In this document: piece after piece, positions 6,549-7,990 of the stretch | Numbering within the stretch: the stretch's first letter is position 1 | Layout: the number at the start of each line of letters is the position of its first letter | Assembly (NCBI GenBank): GCA_025358235.1 | Contig: JANYKH010000198.1 | Location: 1 to 7,990, forward strand | DNA from: Chloroflexota bacterium | Lineage (GTDB): Bacteria > Chloroflexota > Dehalococcoidia > Dehalococcoidales > RBG-16-60-22 | Direction: 5' to 3' | DNA: 7,990 nucleotides | Position numbers and translations under genes: made by a program | The notes under the pieces: generated by a model | What the model was told of the DNA's origin: nothing | The model's database searches: none | Seen by the model: the letters and a program-made list of their open reading frames with translations, nothing else

Positions 6549-6575
6549 GTCTTAGTTGGCAAATGAGTAATTTGG

Positions 6576-7496
6576 TTGGCTCCCGAGAAAGGATTCGAAC
6601 CTTTGACCAAGCGGTTAACAGCCGCCTCTACGAGCCTGAAACTGCTTACCAAACTTCAAAAGACTGAGCGTGAAAAGGAAATCGAAGTTGCTTACCACTC
6701 TGCCCTAGACCAATTTTTGAAATCCCGTAGAGAAGGAATTTCACCCAATACGCTGATTGATTACCGCAAGACATTGAACAGGTCTCTGCCTACTTTGGGA
6801 CTGAAACCCACTGCAAAGTCCATTAACAGTTTTTTAGCATCCTTGAATTGTTCATTAGGTGGCAAGTTCGACTACTTCAAATGTATTAGGGCATTTTATA
6901 ACTGGCTCTATAGTCCTCGGGCAGGTCTAGGCTTTAATCCTGAGAACAATCCTATTCGATGGGTTGACGCCCCTCAGCGACCTAAGCTGATTCTGCCCTC
7001 TTTGACTGCTGAACAGGTGAAATTACTTATCGAAACAGTCCCAAACGTGAGGGATAAAGCTATTATTGCCCTGTTTACTGAAAGTGGTTTAAGGCTATCT
7101 GAATTGACCAACATACAACCTCAAGACATTGATTGGAATACAGGAACCATACGAACACTGGGCAAAGGTCAGAAAGAGGCTCTGGTACCGTTTGGAGAGC
7201 TTTCTAGAGCATATCTTAAACAATGGCTGGCCCAATATACACCCGTTGGTAACATTTGGGGTTTGAACAAGTGGGGCATAATCACGATGCTTCGCAGGCT
7301 TGAAGCTCAAACAGGCTTGCCCTGTAATCCTCATACGTTCAGACGAACCTTTGCCTGCCTACTTCGAAAAGCTGGACTGGACACAATGACCATCAAAGAC
7401 TTGGGTAGGTGGGAAAGTTTGGAAATGGTGCAGCGGTATACTCGCTCAATGACGTTTCAGGATAGCTTGAAGTTTTATAAAGCCCCACTGTCTTAA
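6576..7496 (+). CDS. Tyrosine recombinase (phage-type integrase), 5' end uncertain
   Basis: The protein should catalyse site-specific DNA strand exchange through a covalent 3'-phosphotyrosine link. Residue numbers count from TTG at 6576. The core-binding N-terminal domain covers about 38-128 (ALDQFLKSRREGISPNTLIDY). The catalytic domain covers about 140-300, with Arg173 in TESGLRLSEL, Lys197 in LGKGQK, His253 and Arg256 in HTFRRTFA and nucleophile Tyr288 in QRYTRS. The usual LGH reads LGRW (276-279), so the second histidine is replaced. No in-frame ATG precedes the conserved region and no ribosome binding site precedes the TTG. Residues 1-18 are encoded by the antisense of the tRNA-Asn fragment. 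The true start may lie further downstream at a rare codon, or it may have been cut off by integration. Base composition is more AT-rich than etfBA, which fits transfer. Its activity is doubtful. Confidence 0.8.
   Translation: MAPEKGFEPLTKRLTAASTSLKLLTKLQKTEREKEIEVAYHSALDQFLKSRREGISPNTLIDYRKTLNRSLPTLGLKPTAKSINSFLASLNCSLGGKFDYFKCIRAFYNWLYSPRAGLGFNPENNPIRWVDAPQRPKLILPSLTAEQVKLLIETVPNVRDKAIIALFTESGLRLSELTNIQPQDIDWNTGTIRTLGKGQKEALVPFGELSRAYLKQWLAQYTPVGNIWGLNKWGIITMLRRLEAQTGLPCNPHTFRRTFACLLRKAGLDTMTIKDLGRWESLEMVQRYTRSMTFQDSLKFYKAPLS
6577..6630 (-). other. 3' half of a tRNA-Asn (GTT) gene, probable attachment-site remnant
   Basis: Read on the minus strand, this holds an anticodon arm with stem GGCGG/CCGCT and loop CTGTTAA (anticodon GTT, asparagine). 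A variable region follows, then a T arm with stem AAAGG/CCTTT and loop TTCGAAT, then the acceptor strand CTCGGGA, discriminator G and CCA at 6577-6579. The 5' half is absent: neither a normal D arm nor the matching acceptor strand (TCCCGAG) occurs at 6630-6660. A tRNA 3' half beside a tyrosine recombinase is the usual trace of site-specific integration. The intact tRNA gene should be elsewhere in the genome. Confidence 0.8.
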
Positions 7497-7518
7497 TCGT
7501 ACAGATAAATTAAACTTG

Positions 7519-7550
7519 TTGATGATTGTTAATGTTGAAAGTGGTATAAT
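7519..7550 (+). promoter_or_regulatory. Promoter for the metK riboswitch transcript
   Basis: A perfect -10 box TATAAT (7545-7550) is preceded by TGG, making an extended -10 element. The best -35 candidate, TTGATG (7519-7524), is 20 bases away and weak, as is common for extended -10 promoters. Transcription would start near 7557, about 26 bases before the riboswitch. It lies after the recombinase stop, so metK has its own promoter. Confidence 0.6.
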
Positions 7551-7582
7551 AATAATACTTTAACAATTGAATAAGTTTAAAG

Positions 7583-7684
7583 CTATCGAGAGTTGCGGTT
7601 AGGGAACTGGCCCGTTGACCCGCACGGCAACCTTTAAGACCTTTCTTGAAGGTGCCAAAGCCAATCCCGTGAGGGAAGCGATAG
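7583..7684 (+). ncRNA. SAM-I riboswitch (S-box)
   Basis: The closing helix P1 is CTATCG (7583-7588) with CGATAG (7679-7684). The conserved core is present: AACTGGCCC (7605-7613), GGCAACC (7626-7632) and GGTGCCAAA (7651-7659). P3 forms from ACCTT (7630-7634) with AAGGT (7649-7653), and P4 is a short TCCC/GGGA hairpin (7665-7675). The pseudoknot of the family is supported by TGGC (7608-7611) with GCCA (7654-7657). SAM binding stabilises P1 and favours the downstream terminator. The position just ahead of metK, the SAM synthetase gene, fits feedback repression by its product. Confidence 0.93.
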
Positions 7685-7707
7685 GTCACGTACGAAATTG
7701 CGTGAAA

Positions 7708-7742
7708 AAGGAAGGCGTCAAGCCTCCTTCGGGAGGTTTTTT
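7708..7742 (+). terminator. Riboswitch-controlled terminator with overlapping antiterminator
   Basis: The stem CCTCC (7723-7727) and GGAGG (7732-7736) with a TTCG loop is followed by six T. An alternative hairpin pairs 7708-7716 with 7722-7729 (one bulged A) and uses the left arm of the terminator, so the two exclude each other. This fits the transcriptional switch of SAM-I elements, although I see no direct pairing with the P1 strand. Confidence 0.8.
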
Positions 7743-7755
7743 GTTACCCGGAATT

Positions 7756-7803
7756 AAGCCGCTTTCTTGATAGCTAAAGACTATGAAGGAGGCGGCTTTT
7801 TAT
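7756..7803 (+). terminator. Second long hairpin with T-rich tail ahead of metK
   Basis: AAGCCGC (7756-7762) pairs with GCGGCTT (7792-7798). The stem continues inward through CTT/AAG and ATAG/CTAT, interrupted by one G-G mismatch, to the loop CTAAAGA. TTTTATTT follows. The shape is that of an intrinsic terminator, but it stands between the riboswitch terminator and metK, so it must be bypassed for metK to be expressed. It may be a second control step or an RNA-stabilising structure. Confidence 0.55.
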
Positions 7804-7864
7804 TTGTCCAGATTTCAATAATTCCAGAATGTTTAGCAAAGTTTAGATGCCTAAAAGGAGAAAA

Positions 7865-7990
7865 ATGGAAAGGGAATATCTTTTCAGTTCAGAATCGGTT
7901 TTCGAAGGGCACCCAGATAAGGTGGCTGACCAAATTTCCGATGCCATACTAGATGCACATCTTGCCGTTGACACATATGCTAGGGTTGCC
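7865..7990 (+). CDS. metK: S-adenosylmethionine synthetase, N-terminal part (3' end outside the window)
   Basis: Forty-two codons are visible and begin [19 protein letters not shown], continuing [14 protein letters not shown]. This is the highly conserved N-terminus of MetK, which makes S-adenosylmethionine from methionine and ATP in the cytoplasm. The HPDK segment (residues 16-19) holds the active-site histidine and contributes to ATP binding. The window ends at ARVA, before the next conserved block. The ATG is preceded by AAGGAG (7855-7860) at a short four-base spacing. The SAM-I riboswitch upstream supports both the identity and regulation by SAM level. Confidence 0.95.
   Translation, partial: MEREYLFSSESVFEGHPDKVADQISDAILDAHLAVDTYARVA

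Larger units (their letters stand above)
6178..6562. other. AT-rich intergenic region between the ABC operon and the recombinase
   Basis: This stretch lies upstream of the permease (minus strand) and upstream of the tRNA fragment. It should hold the promoter of the ABC operon, but I find no convincing -35/-10 pair. It contains a 12-base perfect palindrome at 6303-6314, several A/T runs around 6331-6375 and one weak small ORF (6426-6548). I see no RNA gene and no long repeat in it. Confidence 0.5.

Noticed and set aside
6577..6660. A complete tRNA-Asn gene
   Set aside because: The anticodon arm, T arm and CCA end are clear, but no proper D arm or 5' acceptor strand exists on the 5' side.
6563..6667. 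ATG-started frame through the tRNA fragment, joined to the recombinase by a +1 shift
   Set aside because: It would supply an ATG, but its sequence there is only the tRNA antisense. There is no recognised shift signal before its stop at 6665, so a fusion is unsupported.
7804..7821. Five-residue leader peptide after the second metK hairpin
   Set aside because: A TTG start near AAGGAGG could give a tiny peptide, but the Shine-Dalgarno would be buried in the hairpin and the peptide has no regulatory codon run.
1..7990. CRISPR array, insertion sequence, toxin-antitoxin or defence system
   Set aside because: I saw no regularly spaced repeats, transposase, paired small toxin-antitoxin frames or defence-type domains in either strand.

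Overview
The window carries core genes of a bacterium, probably an anaerobe. The protein flavour suggests Dehalococcoidia (Chloroflexota), but this is a tentative reading of the sequences and not the result of a search. Left part (1-3182, + strand): the 3' end of prfA (release factor 1) overlaps prmC, the methyltransferase that modifies release factors. After a promoter and leader come etfB and etfA, the two subunits of an electron transfer flavoprotein, closed by a strong intrinsic terminator.

Middle part (3183-6174): a lone gene with its own promoter encodes a peptide methionine sulfoxide reductase A with a lipoprotein signal peptide. Its reading frame (3389-4165) is interrupted by one TGA that sits exactly where the catalytic cysteine of the GCFWG motif belongs. 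A hairpin of bacterial SECIS type follows at the proper distance. I read it as a selenocysteine-containing, surface-anchored MsrA. A conventional ORF call would start at 3611 and lose the signal peptide and the active site. Convergent to it, on the minus strand, lies a two-gene ABC exporter-type operon: an FtsX/MacB-like permease followed by a LolD/MacB-like ATPase. A shared hairpin terminator separates the two units.

Right part (6175-7990): an AT-rich intergenic stretch leads to the 3' half of a tRNA-Asn(GTT) gene on the minus strand, with no 5' half. A tyrosine recombinase frame runs through this fragment on the plus strand. This looks like the attachment-site end of an integrated or decayed element. 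Next comes a promoter, a SAM-I riboswitch with its terminator, a second long hairpin, and the start of metK (S-adenosylmethionine synthetase), which the riboswitch should switch off when SAM is plentiful.

The most interesting observations are the selenoprotein MsrA with its SECIS candidate, the tRNA fragment fused in frame to the recombinase, and the competing RNA pairings ahead of metK. No selenocysteine machinery (selA, selB, selC, selD) is visible in this window.
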